From Puccinellia tenuiflora (lineage: Eukaryota > Streptophyta > Magnoliopsida > Poales > Poaceae), in NCBI GenBank assembly GCA_012064385.1, contig QRDG01000140.1, forward strand, positions 2,577,121-2,641,120: a stretch of DNA of 64,000 bases, written 5' to 3'. The position numbers were made by a program, and so were the translations under genes. Positions 1-10,355 of the stretch are shown here, piece after piece. Each line of letters begins with the position of its first letter. Position 1 is the stretch's first letter. Under the pieces are notes generated by a model. It was not told the origin of the DNA, did no database searches, and was given only the letters and a program-made list of their open reading frames with translations.

Positions 1-1769
1 TTGTAAGAGACATAGGGGAGAGTGTCTCCATAAAAATGTCTCTACTGCACAGTTTTGTTGTAGTGTTGGAAACACGTGGTTGCAGCTCGCGATCACGAGA
101 GAGGCCATCCTCAAGCTCGACGATGCTCAGGACTTGCGCCCACTTTCGGCAGATGAGAGGGTGCTTCACGCCTCCTTGCATTGTCGTTCCCTCCCTTGTG
201 AACATTGAAAAGGCCAAGATCAAGTAGTGTTCTCGCCTCTGCTGGATCAGACACGGTGATGCTAACACAAAAAAATTCCACCTGCGAGCTGCTGCGAGAC
301 ACCAAAAAAATTATATTCAGTCCCTCCACACAGATCAGTGTCTAGCCTTCTCCCTTGAGGCTAAGGAATCGGCCCTCCTCTCTCACTTCAGTGACTTTCT
401 TGGCAAATCGGTTCCCCCGACGGTGTCTCTGGACTGGCAGGCACTCGGCTATGTGTCGATTGATCTTTCTCATCTTGAGGCCCATTTCACGGAAGAAGAA
501 GAGATCAAGGAACCTATTTTCTCCATGCCTTCCGACAAGGCCCCCGGTCCGGATGGGTTTACGGGAGTGTTTTTAAAGTGTGTTGGGCTATTAATAAGGT
601 CGACATTACTGCCGCGTTCAACCAAATTCACAAGCTCCGCTCCCTTGGTTTTGACCAGCTAAACTCTGCGCATATCGTGCTCATCCCGAAGAAGGACGCT
701 GCTTCCCGTGTTGGCGACTACAGACTGATTAGTCTGATCCATAGCATGGCGAAATTTTTCTCTAAGCTCCTGGCCAACTGGTTGGCCCCCGAGCTTGACA
801 CGCTGGTCTCCTCTAGCCAAAGTGCTTTTATCAAGAAACGATGCATCCAGGACAATTTTCTTTATGCCCAAAATCTGATCTGAGACTTGCAACACTCGCG
901 CCTGCCTCCCTTTTCCTCAAGCTTGATATTGGTGGTGCCCTTGACTCTGTGGATTGGGGCTATATGCTGGGTGTGCTTAGGAGCCTAGGTTTTGGTCCCC
1001 GTTGGTGTGATTGGCTCTCCATGCTCTTTGGTTCGGCTTCTTACAGGATTCTTCTCAACGGCCAGCCGGGAGCTCGCTTTGTGCACAAGAGAGGGGTCCG
1101 TCAGGGTGATCCTCTCTCACCGATGCTCTTAATTTTTGTAATTGACCCGCTGCAAAAAATTCTTGACTTGCCACGTTGCATGATATTTTGTCCCCTATTC
1201 GTTCGTGCGTTGCCCACCTGCGCACAGCCCTCTATGCGGACGACGCGGCGATTTTTGTCAACCCCACGGCCCATGATATCCAGGTTGTTCATCGTATCCT
1301 TACCCTTTTTGGTGCAGCCTCGGGACTAGTCGCGAGTTTGGCGAATACCATGATTTATCTAATCCGTTGTGATGATATTGACATCCCGAGCCTGATTGGA
1401 AATTTCCTTATCTAGTTGGGGACCTTCCCTTGCCGCTTCCTTGGTCTTCCCCCGCACACCCGCAAACTCATCAAAGTCCATGTGCAGCCTCTCATCGATA
1501 AAGTGTTTGCTCTACCCTGTTGGATTGGATCCCTGCTACCTCATGCTGGAAGACTTACGCTGATCCAGGCGGTGCTCTCTTGCCTGCCCATTTATCACTT
1601 CACAGTTTTTTCCCTTGCAAAATGGGCAAAGAAGAAATTGGAAATAAATCATGCGCTCTTTTCTTTGGAAAGGAAAGAAGGACCCTAGTGGGGGAAGCTG
1701 TTTCGTCAATTGGAAGAAGTGCTGCACCCCCGTAGCCTTGGTGGTCTGGGCATCCTCGATTTAGAGAGA
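1..1769 (+). pseudogene. LINE reverse transcriptase ORF2, 5' part (broken)
   Basis: This is the reverse-transcriptase region of a plant non-LTR retrotransposon (LINE), and the window opens inside it. Translated in changing frames it shows the linker after the endonuclease (about 90-330), the KAPGPDG motif near 535-555, the LIPKK block near 680, the VRQGDPLSP motif near 1100 and the catalytic YADD at about 1233-1244. Several frameshifts and in-frame stops separate these blocks, so it is not functional. The reading continues through GGLGILDLER and is cut at 1769 by a Helitron; the same protein resumes at 3981. An RT pseudogene is certain; the exact LINE family is not named. Confidence 0.9.
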
Positions 1770-3441
1770 CTAGATAATGCCCCGCGCGTTGCTGCGGAAA
1801 GTTTTAGTGATACACATAAGTGAATCTTATGAATCATTTAAAGCGATTATTTAGATGTTTCTGTATGTTCTTACATGCCATTATTTTGATCATAGAATGT
1901 AACAGGGCAGTGCCCATCCAGGCAGAATGCAGACATGCAATCTGATGCAAGATAAGATTCATATCTGAAGTGCAATAGTTAATGTCTATATATATATTCC
2001 AACAGAACACAGAATATCCAAGGCGGCACTCATAAAAAATTCAAGAAAAAAGAGATTAGAACAGTATATATATAAGTAGCAAAAGAAAATAAAAATAGAC
2101 CTGGTAACTATATCCCTCTACAATAACGGGTGTAGCAAAATGTGGGAGTACAAATATGCAGTGATGAATCAAAATCAAGACATGACATGGCAGATATCAT
2201 CTATCACTCTTGTGATCCAAAATGTACTCAGGCGATCGAACATTGATTTCCGAAATCGAATATATGTTTTACCAAATATCATTTAGAAAATTAGGATCAT
2301 CGTCTCATCGGAATTTCTTTGTGACCTTCAGAACTTCTGGAAGTGCATTCTTCACATATGTTGAACATTAACTTGCATCAATTGATGATACCAAACAACC
2401 TTTCGTCAGAACAATGCTCAATCATTTCATAGCTGTTTGTTTTTTGCTTTCTTGAAATTATCTCCATAGTACGTACTGGAGATCATCGAATGTGGTTCTT
2501 AGAAAATACAAAGAACCATTGACATGAAATGTGGGAACCAATCACTGTGATGAAAACACCTAGAGAGTTTCATATTCAACCTCAATCAAGCATGATATGA
2601 ACAAAAGCGTCAAGCGTGACATGGCACCATCAAGAGTCAAGACGTCAGTTGCATTTCATCAAACATTTCAGATTTAGCTAAGGACATTACATAGCAGTAC
2701 CATTCAGCCGTTGCAGGAAGTGGATAACAGGGAAGAAGAGGTGCATCGCTCAAGTCTAAACTCACTCGTCGATGAATCAAAAACGTCGGCGCCGTGTTGC
2801 CGACGTAGCGAGTACTTGTGTTTAATTAATTTGTGGTGCTTGATAGGGGCAACACGCTGTAGGCTAAGCTTGCAGCACTGCATCTACATGTAAGAGAAAA
2901 AAGGGGTTGACAAATTAGATCACATAGAACATAGTGCGGCGCTGATATGTTTTGTATAAATTGCTCACATACTGCAGGTTTTTAGTGTGACCATCCAATA
3001 TCCATAAATATGTCTACCGATGGTATACAAACTTCTGTTTTGATCTAAAGGAAGACAATTTTCCCTCATTTGATAAATGGGGGAAAAACTGCTGCAAGAA
3101 AATATGGAGAGCAGAACCAATAAGAAAATGATTACCTGAATATATACATACCCAAATTTGAAAGATCGACTGCACATGGCCTTTTTCACATTTCATCGAA
3201 CAGTTCGACTGTACGCAGTACACATCATAAAAGAAGCACATGGTGGGCTAATGATTTGAAGGGTCACCACGAATAAACATCAAGGAAATGTGTGACGGAT
3301 GCCTGAAGCATGGACAGCCATGCAGGCATCTCAGATAAAGCGTGGGAGCAAATCAAGCAAGAACACCTTTTGACAGTGGATCCAACATACTTCCTACAAA
3401 GTGGACATGGAGAAACAAATTATCAAGCGGCATGTGTGTGC

Positions 3442-3497
<56 letters not shown>

Positions 3498-3980
3498 GAG
3501 AAAGAGAGATCAAAATAAGAGGAGAAAGACGAAGACAATACTTGCCAGGAACACAACAAATGTCCACTTTGACTGCTACATCCAGCGAATGAATCCTTGG
3601 CTGCTCATCTGAAGCAACGCTCCTTTTAGAGAGAGTTGTCCATGTTGATAGATGATAGTGGGGAGGGGAAACGATGGTCGCCGGAGGAGTATAACTCATC
3701 GATTCAAGATGGCATTAAATCTAGCGCCCCAAAGCGGTTCTTTGATTGGAAGGGATATTTGGTCACGAGGAGTGGAGTGGCTAATAAAATTGCGCTGGGA
3801 GTTTCTGTCGAGCAATTGGAAGGGGAAGCATTGGGGTCTGAAAGCTGGGCACAGGTGCACTTGGGTTGCATGTATTGGATGACGTGGCTGTGAGATGCTG
3901 ATGTGGTGGGCCTGCTGAGGTGGCATAGCTGCATGTTTAGAGAAATAGATAGTGGGGGTGATCTTCTTAGTTATATAGGA
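1770..3980 (-). mobile_element. Helitron, non-autonomous, 2.2 kb, inserted in the LINE
   Basis: On the minus strand the element starts with TCCTATATAACTAAG (at 3980) and ends with a GC-rich stem (CCGC...GCGG, about 1781-1796) followed by CATTATCTAG (at 1770). It lies exactly between host A (1769) and host T (3981), the AT target of Helitrons, with no target duplication. Removing it restores the LINE reading frame LDLERFSHAL without a base gained or lost. No Rep/helicase protein is encoded, so it is non-autonomous. Its interior is mostly AT-rich. A gene-like stretch on the minus strand at about 3300-3720 may be captured host sequence, but I do not recognise it. Confidence 0.88.
3444..3493. repeat. 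(GA)25 microsatellite
   Basis: An uninterrupted GA dinucleotide run of about 50 bp within the Helitron. Long simple open frames overlapping it on both strands are artefacts of the repeat. Confidence 0.95.
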
Positions 3981-5050
3981 TTCAGCCACGCTCTGGGGCT
4001 CCGGTGGATTTGGGCTGAATGGATACATCCGACCAAGCCCTGGGTCGGCTCCCCTACACCTTGTGACAAGCTGGACCGGGAGCTTTTCTTTACTTGTTCA
4101 TCTGTTCATGTTCGTGATGGCAAGACGGCCAGATTTTGGCATAATGATTGGCTGTTTGGTGAGGCCCCTAAAACTCTTGCTCCCGGCATTTTCAATCTTG
4201 TTTGGCGAAAAAATAGATCGGTCTTCGAGGACCTGCATGATGTCCTTTGGATCCGGTCTGTCCAACAAAGATCACCTCTCCGGCTCTTCTGGACAAATTC
4301 ATCGTGCTTTGGTCTCGTCTCGCAAACTTTCAGCTACAGCCGGGGTTGCCGGACTTTGTCACTTGTAAGCTCACTGCGGATGGCATATACACTACGAGTT
4401 CGGCTTACCATGTCCAGTTCCTCGGAACCTTTGATGCCCACAACACCTCGATTATTCGGAAGGCGAAAGTGGAAAACAAATGCAAATTCTTTGCCTGGAC
4501 TCTGGATCAAAAGAAAATTCTAACCTCGAACAATCTAGCGCTTCATGGCTAGAGTATTCAGTCCCCTTGCCCTCTATGCCACCTTCATGCCGAGTCGTCT
4601 ACTCACCTTTGTCTTTCATGCTCTTATGCCTAGGAGGTTTGGTCTTCGGTTATGGGGGGCCTCAGGTTTTGACCTCTCTTTGTTGGTGCAGCCAAATGAG
4701 TCTACTACCTTGCACGACTGTTGGAAAGTGGCATCGGATCGTGCCCCGAAGGAGCGTCAGAGAGAATTCAATGGAAATGCTATCTACATCATGTGGAATA
4801 TCTGGAAGGAAAGAAATCGTCACATCTTTCAGGGCGTCTCGACACTTGCCTCAGACGTGGTGGTCTTGGCCCTTTCGGCTATTGACCTTCACAAACTAGC
4901 TTTCGGCCCTCCTTGAGTGCATGTGTGTATATTTTTTTCTTTGGGCTGGTTTTAACCGGCTTTGCCTTTGGGCACCCCTTGTGAATATTATTCTCCTTTT
5001 TAAGTAAAATCGACAGAGATCCTGCCTGCTTCGGCAATTTTTTTTTTAAA
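3981..5050 (+). pseudogene. LINE ORF2 3' part with zf-RVT domain and 3' UTR
   Basis: Continuation of the LINE interrupted by the Helitron. It encodes the C-terminal region typical of plant LINEs (WAEWIHPTKPWVG, then VRDGKTARFWHNDWLFG, then the zf-RVT region near 4400-4560 and MWNIWKERNRHIFQ near 4790-4840). It ends with a TGA after AFGPP at about 4914-4916. Two or more frameshifts break it. The 3' UTR (4917-about 5050) contains the grass LINE tail phrases TTTGCCTTTGGGCACCCCTT and GATCCTGCCTGCTTCGGCAA. Confidence 0.88.
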
Positions 5051-5433
5051 AGGCCATGAGCAAGAATGAACTTGTCTTGAAAGTGTGAGATAATGAAGTT
5101 TAAACCTTCTACTGGACCTTGGAGGTTTGGACCTCAATTTTCAAATTATTATTGTTTTTCATATTGTGTTGGTGCACAGACCTGGTGTATTTATTATAGA
5201 ACTAGATCCACTTTTCACTGTTGAATTATTTCGAGGGTTCAAAACAAACCATAAACTGCGCGACCAAACACTGGGTTTCGATGTTTTTTACCGCTTACTA
5301 ACCAAACCATACGGGCGCAAAAACAGTAAAAAACACGATCCAGGCCGGGCATGTGCAAGGATCCACTTGAATCGTGACGTGTCCATCCGGCTGCATACCA
5401 CTCACTCTCCACTCCACTACTCCAGTCTAGTCC
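5051..5433 (+). promoter_or_regulatory. Presumed promoter / 5' UTR of the CBS pseudogene
   Basis: AT-rich sequence turns into a pyrimidine-rich leader (CTCACTCTCCACTCCACTAC at about 5400) just before the ATG at 5434, as in grass gene leaders. No TATA box could be placed with confidence. The LINE 3' end abuts it. Confidence 0.4.
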
Positions 5434-5589
5434 ATGGCGTCCTCGCCTTCCGCCGCCGTCCATTGCCAACTCCCTTCGCCATCGTCGCCGAGGCGCGCGC
5501 CTGCCGGTTCCTTGCTGAGCGTGGGGGGACGCCGTCAGCGCCGGGGCGAGGCCGTGGTGGCGCCGCCGCTTGGGGACATGCGTTGCGAC
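5434..5589 (+). pseudogene. CBS gene exon 1, part a (transit-peptide-like)
   Basis: The ATG at 5434 follows a leader-like region and opens a Ser/Pro/Arg-rich N-terminus ending MRCD. The exon is interrupted at 5589/5590 by a hAT element. The open frame running on to about 5637 is read-through into the element and is not original coding. Confidence 0.7.
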
Positions 5590-6759
5590 CAGGGGCGGAC
5601 CCAGGACAAAAATGTCCGGGTGTCCCATGTCCATTAATAAACCAAGCAATATTATGGATTCTACTAACACGTCTAACACTTCAATGTAAATATAATAAGA
5701 TGTTACAGGAAAAATGCTTACCAAAAATCTGAAATTAATTTGGCCACTTGAAACAATAGTTGACTATAGAAAAGTGAATAATAAAGTACCAAAGATTTCA
5801 TACTACGAAAAAGTAAAATGGCGCCGACATATGTAGCAATAGATGTCAATTACCTACAAAGAAAGAAAAATCGCTTACAAAACATATTGACTAAAATTGT
5901 GTGCTAAATTACTAAATTGAGACCATTACCTTTAAAATGGTTTTCGACGGCCTTTCATGTGTACTTGCAAGAAGTTGCAATTTTCGTAAATTAAGAAACA
6001 TATGCCAATTTTTTACATGAGAATTAATTGGGATAATTTAAAGTTGCAAGAAGACAGAAGTAATCATGTGTACTTGCTACTTGGATTGCAATGTAGTGTA
6101 GAGAGTTCAACTTACTTGACATTATGAAAAACTGAAAACTGCTTGTGCGTCCGGCCGTACAAGAAGTCAAGAATAATCCAAAATCAATGTGAAATTGTGA
6201 ATCCCTCACAAATGTTGCGATCTTGTCTCTCCACCAGACCACCACTCCATGAATAATTATTCTGTGCACATACTCCAATTCCCAAATCGCAACCCAATTG
6301 AAAACCCTAGGCGCTAGTGCCCTGCAGCTAGAGAAGCAAATTAGAATTTCAAAACAGGGGCATCACACTGGCGATTTGGTAGCGGTAGATCATACCTTTC
6401 TCTCCGCTGAATTGGAAAGGACACACGATCTATCGACAGGCGACGCCGGCGAGGAACGGTTCTCAGCTAGGCAGACGACGAGGCAAAAGGGTACCTGAGC
6501 GATCGATCAATTGATCGATTTGTGCCTGGCTGGTGCTCGCTGGGCCCTGAACGCTCTGCCTAAACCACTCAGAAATTTGCGGCCTAATGGCCCATCCCAC
6601 GTGAATTGCTAGGCTGGGCTGCCAGGATCTTGGAGCTTCCGGTGTCCCTCGACGAAATTTGGGGGTGTCACGTCTATACCTGCTCTATACGTATAAGGTA
6701 CAAGAAATTGTTACCCGGTGTCCTGTGCTACCTGCTGGGTCAACGTGGGTCCGCCCCTG
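5590..6759. mobile_element. hAT-superfamily non-autonomous element with 8-bp TSD
   Basis: The ends are 14-bp perfect inverted repeats, CAGGGGCGGACCCA at 5590 and its complement ending at 6759. They are flanked by the direct duplication GTTGCGAC (5582-5589 and 6760-6767). An 8-bp TSD with CAGGGGCGGA ends is typical of hAT elements. It is 1170 bp and encodes no recognisable transposase. Inside are AT-rich stretches and no convincing gene. Confidence 0.9.
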
Positions 6760-6869
6760 GTTGCGACGGACGATCGAGGAGAACCCAGAGGGCGTGCTGT
6801 CGATCGGGGGAGTGGTCCGTCAGCTACGAGGACCTCCGCAAGTACCTCGAGTCTTCACCGACCGACATG
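6760..6869 (+). pseudogene. CBS gene exon 1, part b
   Basis: After one copy of the TSD is discounted, the exon 1 frame continues through EWSVSYEDLRKYLESSPTDM and meets a donor (ATG|GTTCGT) at 6869/6870 in phase 0. The frame is preserved across the hAT insertion, which supports this reading. Confidence 0.65.
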
Positions 6870-6988
6870 GTTCGTTGCTTCCTCTTTTTCTCCCGATCCG
6901 GCCGGCCTAGATGCGCTCTTGGGTTCTTGAAATTGAATCGGATTGGATTGGGTTGGTTTCGAAACTGATGGGTGACTTGGGTTCGCAG

Positions 6989-7132
6989 ATGTGCCCGACA
7001 GTGAAGGTGACGTCGCGCCGGGTGGAGGTTGCCATGGAGGACCAGACGCTGACCGAGATCGACTCCCTCTTCGCCACCCGGTCCGGCTTGCCCCTGCTCG
7101 ATGACGAGGACAAGGCCAAGGCCTCCAACGGG
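6989..7132 (+). pseudogene. CBS gene exon 2 (first half of CBS domain 1)
   Basis: The acceptor TTCGCAG precedes 6989 and the donor GGG|GTCAGT follows 7132. The exon encodes VEVAMEDQTLTEIDSLFA then SGLPLLDDED, a CBS-domain first half. The equivalent exon of the paralogue at 25432-25591 shares borders and most residues. It has a deletion relative to a full CBS motif between LLDDED and KAKASNG. Confidence 0.72.
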
Positions 7133-7689
7133 GTCAGTCAGTGCTCCTCATCCTCCCCCAATTACTTGCAATTGATACTCCTGCGCGCCTTGCATGCCTG
7201 CTATTATTTGAGGAATCAAATCCTGATGATATATACAATTAATTATGTCGATTTGCTGAAAATGAGCCTACTTTGGTGGAAAGAAAATGTATCTTGATTT
7301 CTGTTTATCTTGCTTGCCGTAGAACAACTCGTAACCAAATTAAGCTGAGGAGTAATATGTCAAAGTACCTTAAGATGGTACCCCCAATATTTGAGGGTTA
7401 AAGTTAGGTTTCGTAAACTTTCAAGAACAATCTCAGAACACATAAACATGTACCATGGATTTGACGTCGAAAATAATGAATATTGCAGAAATCATGGGGC
7501 AAGCTGAACGATTTTTTCAAATCAATTTCGATTTATGTTTTGCAATTTCAGCTTGGTATGATAAGGATATTTGCACAAAACTGTACCAGAGATTAATATG
7601 GGGAAAAAAAAATGCTTGAACAGTTTCTGATATTCAGTCTCTGATGATGTTGATCTATACTTGCTTGCTCAGTTGCTCTTATGACACTG

Positions 7690-7947
7690 TTGGACTCAAC
7701 TGTTGCAGAAGTCATTTCATCTCCTGCGATAACTCTCACACTCGAGAAGACTGTCTTGGGTAACTCGCGCGATCACTCCTGTGTTCCATTTCTAGACCAC
7801 AGTTATACAGAAACACAACGTGTTCTGTTGGTAAGATGTGCTAATGTCCTTGCTCGTACCTTCTTACATGAGCAGAGGCTGCTGCACTAATGCTGAAGCA
7901 TAAAGTTCATAGGATACCAGTCGTCAGTGAACAATAGCAAGTGATTG
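7690..7947 (+). pseudogene. CBS exons 3 and 4, copy 1
   Basis: Exon 3 (7690-7759) reads LDSTVAEVISSPAITLT and ends at a GTAACT donor. Exon 4 (7876-7947) reads EAAALMLKHKVHRIPVV and ends at GTAAGA. Together they are the start of the second CBS domain. The acceptor before exon 3 has mutated (ACACTG where copy 2 has ATGCAG), and exon 4 has a TAG at 7935-7937 where copy 2 has CAG. Confidence 0.8.
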
Positions 7948-8562
7948 GTAAGAATTTCAAAACTCCTTTGATATAGCAATTATGTCGATTTGCTGAAAAT
8001 GAGCCTGCTTTGGTGGAAAGAAAATGTATCTTGAACCCGCTGTCTTGTTTAGTATCCACCAATCTGGACATCAACTCTACATACTCTTGTTTAATCTAGC
8101 AGACGACATTCCAAATAATTTATCTGAGGTAGAGTTACACTGTTAGATTTGGAGTACCACTAGTTGAATTTTCTGTTTATCTTGCATTCCGTAGAACAAT
8201 GCGTCAATGCGTAACCAAATTAAGCTGAAAAGTAACATGTCAAAGCCCCTTAAGATGGTACCCCCAACATTTAGGTGTTAAAATTAGGTTTCGTAAACTT
8301 CCAAGAACAATCTCAGAACACATAACTTGTACCATGGATCTCACGTCGAAAAGAATGAATATTGCAGTAATCACGGCGCAAGCTGAACGATTTCTTTCAA
8401 ATCAATTTAGATTTGAGGTATGGCAATTTTAGCTTGGTAAGATAAGGATATGTGCACAAAACTGTACCAGAGAGTAATATGGAGGGAAACAAATGCTTGT
8501 ACAGTTTCTGATATTCAGTCTCTGATGATGCTGACCTATTCTTGCTTGCTCCTATGATGCAG

Positions 8563-8825
8563 TTTGACTTCACTGTTGCAGAAGTCATGTCATCTCCCGC
8601 GATAACTCTCACATCGAGAAGTATGTCTTGGGTAACTCCCGTGATCACTCCTGCATTTCATTGCTAGACCACAATTATACAGAAACACAATGTGTTCTGA
8701 CTTCTGACGGTAAGATGTGATAATGTCCTTGCTTGTAACTTCTTACATGAGCAGAGGCTGCTGCCCGAATGCTGAATATAAAGTTCGTACGATACTGGAC
8801 GTCAATGAACAACAGCAAGTGATTG
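8563..8825 (+). pseudogene. CBS exons 3 and 4, copy 2
   Basis: Exon 3' (8563-8631, good ATGCAG acceptor) encodes FDFTVAEVMSSPAITLT. A 2-bp loss near 8613 shifts the frame. Exon 4' (8755-8825) has another small deletion (GCTGAATATAAAG against GCTGAAGCATAAAG in copy 1). Its splice sites are intact and the CAG mutated in copy 1 is still present. Neither copy alone is functional, and their lesions differ. Confidence 0.78.
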
Positions 8826-9121
8826 GTAAGAATTTTAGAAGCCCTTTGATATAGCTCATTTCTGACATTTAAGTAGTTGTACCCATTTACTTGCATAGTT
8901 CATTTGGGTTGTCTTTAGTGCTACCGGCTGCAGTGTAGCTTCTGTGAAATTTAAGTTCACCGTTAAACTGAAAATACCGGGTCCCTACCGGTTGGATGAA
9001 AAGCAACAAATTTCAAGCGGCACTCTTATGAACAAGGCATTTTATATTTAAATTTCGTTTTTATTATTTGTGTAGCTTCATGCTTCTTTTACAAAACCCA
9101 AAGTTTACCATGCAGTCCTTA

Positions 9122-9604
9122 GGGCATGTACAACGCAGGCGCTTAGAGGCGACGCTAGGATCTAATTCCCAGTCGATCAAGTTTACTACCTTATGCGTCG
9201 ACGCAAGGCAAAATCACAGTCTTAGATGGGAATCGCACGTAACGGCCAGGATTTCGACCCTGGCGCCCGCTAGGATCTAATTCCCACTCGATCGGCAGTT
9301 CAGTTTTTCAATCGATCGGCAGTTCAGTTTTTCAATCCTAGCGTTGTGGGTTGCGTCGACTCAAAGGCAAGCGTCGAGCGCTTGGTCTGTACGCGGTGAA
9401 AAACTGGGCAGTTTTATGTCTGTGTTTAGCGCCTCGCGTTATGAAGCCGTCGGTGCTTAAATGACGCGGTGAAAAACTGGGCAGTTTTATGTCTGTGTTT
9501 AGCGCTTCGCATTGTGAAGCCGCCGGTGCTAAATGATTTTCTACTTTAGTGGTATTTTTTCTCCCTGTAAGCGCCTGGTTATGCGACCCGCATTGTACAT
9601 GGCC
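9122..9604. mobile_element. MITE-like TIR element A in intron 4
   Basis: Ends GGGCATGTACAACGC and the complement of GCATTGTACATGGCC form terminal inverted repeats. The flanking 3-mers are TTA and TCA. Inside are two tandem duplications: a 24-bp unit at about 9286-9335 (TCGATCGGCAGTTCAG) and a 71-72-bp unit at about 9392-9534. No protein is encoded. TIR and TSD sizes suggest a Tourist/Harbinger-like MITE, but the superfamily is an inference. Confidence 0.7.
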
Positions 9605-9607
9605 TCA

Positions 9608-9889
9608 GAGCATCCACAGCGTGACGCTTTAAAGCGGGAGCTAGGATTACATTCCTGGTCAAATGGCAGTTACTATCTTAAATCCTGGGCGCCTGGCACA
9701 ATATGTGGCAACCGGCGCTACTAGCTGGTGCGGTAGAAACAAACGCAATCGTGGCCTAGAAACGGAGGCGAACGAGTTAAATTAGTGTCTCATTAAGAGC
9801 CCACCGTTGAAAGGAATAAGTGCTTAGCATTTATTCTATTTACTTTATTAGTTAAGCGCATCCGTAAGCGTTGTGCGCTGTGGATGCTC
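9608..9889. mobile_element. MITE-like TIR element B in intron 4
   Basis: Perfect 13-bp ends GAGCATCCACAGC ... GCTGTGGATGCTC enclose 282 bp. It lies only 3 bp from element A; the flanking 3-mers are TCA and TTA. No coding content is seen. Confidence 0.75.
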
Positions 9890-9917
9890 TTAACAAGTTT
9901 AACCTGTAACTGGCTGA

Positions 9918-10136
9918 GGGCATGTGCATTGCTTACAAAGACGTTTAAAAAGTCAATTCCCATTCATAGGCAAGTGTGTGACGCTAGAGGCTGGATTTTC
10001 TAGGTGTTTTGCAAGCGTCGGGCGCTTGATTATGCAGCCGATGCTAAAAAACAGCCAGGATTTACAAGGAAACTGCCAAGTCAAGTGGGATTATTTTCCT
10101 AGCGCCTGCCCTTTAGCGCCCGCGCTGTACATGGCC
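9918..10136. mobile_element. MITE-like TIR element C in intron 4
   Basis: Ends GGGCATGTGCATTGC and the complement of GCGCTGTACATGGCC match those of element A. The element is flanked by identical TGA triplets (915-917 and 137-139 within the respective kilobases). It is 219 bp and the third such element in a row. Confidence 0.75.
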
Positions 10137-10196
10137 TGATTTCACCATTTCTCACTCGCACAGAACCCTTGTCCAAGTTACCGCGTAAATGCACAA

Positions 10197-10334
10197 TGTT
10201 AGACTGTAGATACACTGTAGCTTCTGTATATGCTGTATAACTGTACCTGTACCGTACACCTGTACGTTGCTATATATATATGACAGCCGAGCCCTTCTAG
10301 GGCATCGAGCATTGTTCCCGTAATACTTTTTACA
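10197..10334 (+). repeat. Copia 5' LTR (138 bp)
   Basis: Unusually short LTR with TG...CA ends. It contains a TATATATATAT stretch at about 10271-10281 that may serve as a TATA box. The primer-binding site follows directly. Confidence 0.92.
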
Positions 10335-10346
10335 TGGTATCAGTTT
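10335..10346 (+). promoter_or_regulatory. Copia primer-binding site (tRNA-iMet type)
   Basis: TGGTATCAG directly after the LTR matches the 3' end of plant initiator tRNA-Met; the following TTT departs from the usual AGC. Confidence 0.85.
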
Positions 10347-10355
10347 AGGTTCGAC

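Larger units (their letters stand above)
7241..8870 (+). repeat. Tandem duplication containing CBS exons 3 and 4
   Basis: Unit 1 (7241-7976) and unit 2 (7977-about 8860) are direct copies. Both begin with TATGTCGATTTGCTGAAAAT and include the same intron, exon 3, small intron and exon 4. Unit 2 keeps about 130 bp (about 8035-8168) absent from unit 1. The gene X intron at 25640-25990 also resembles the longer form, so unit 1 probably lost it. Confidence 0.82.

Noticed and set aside
3310..3699. Frames with (RE)n or (LS)n repeats
   Set aside because: Produced by the GA microsatellite.
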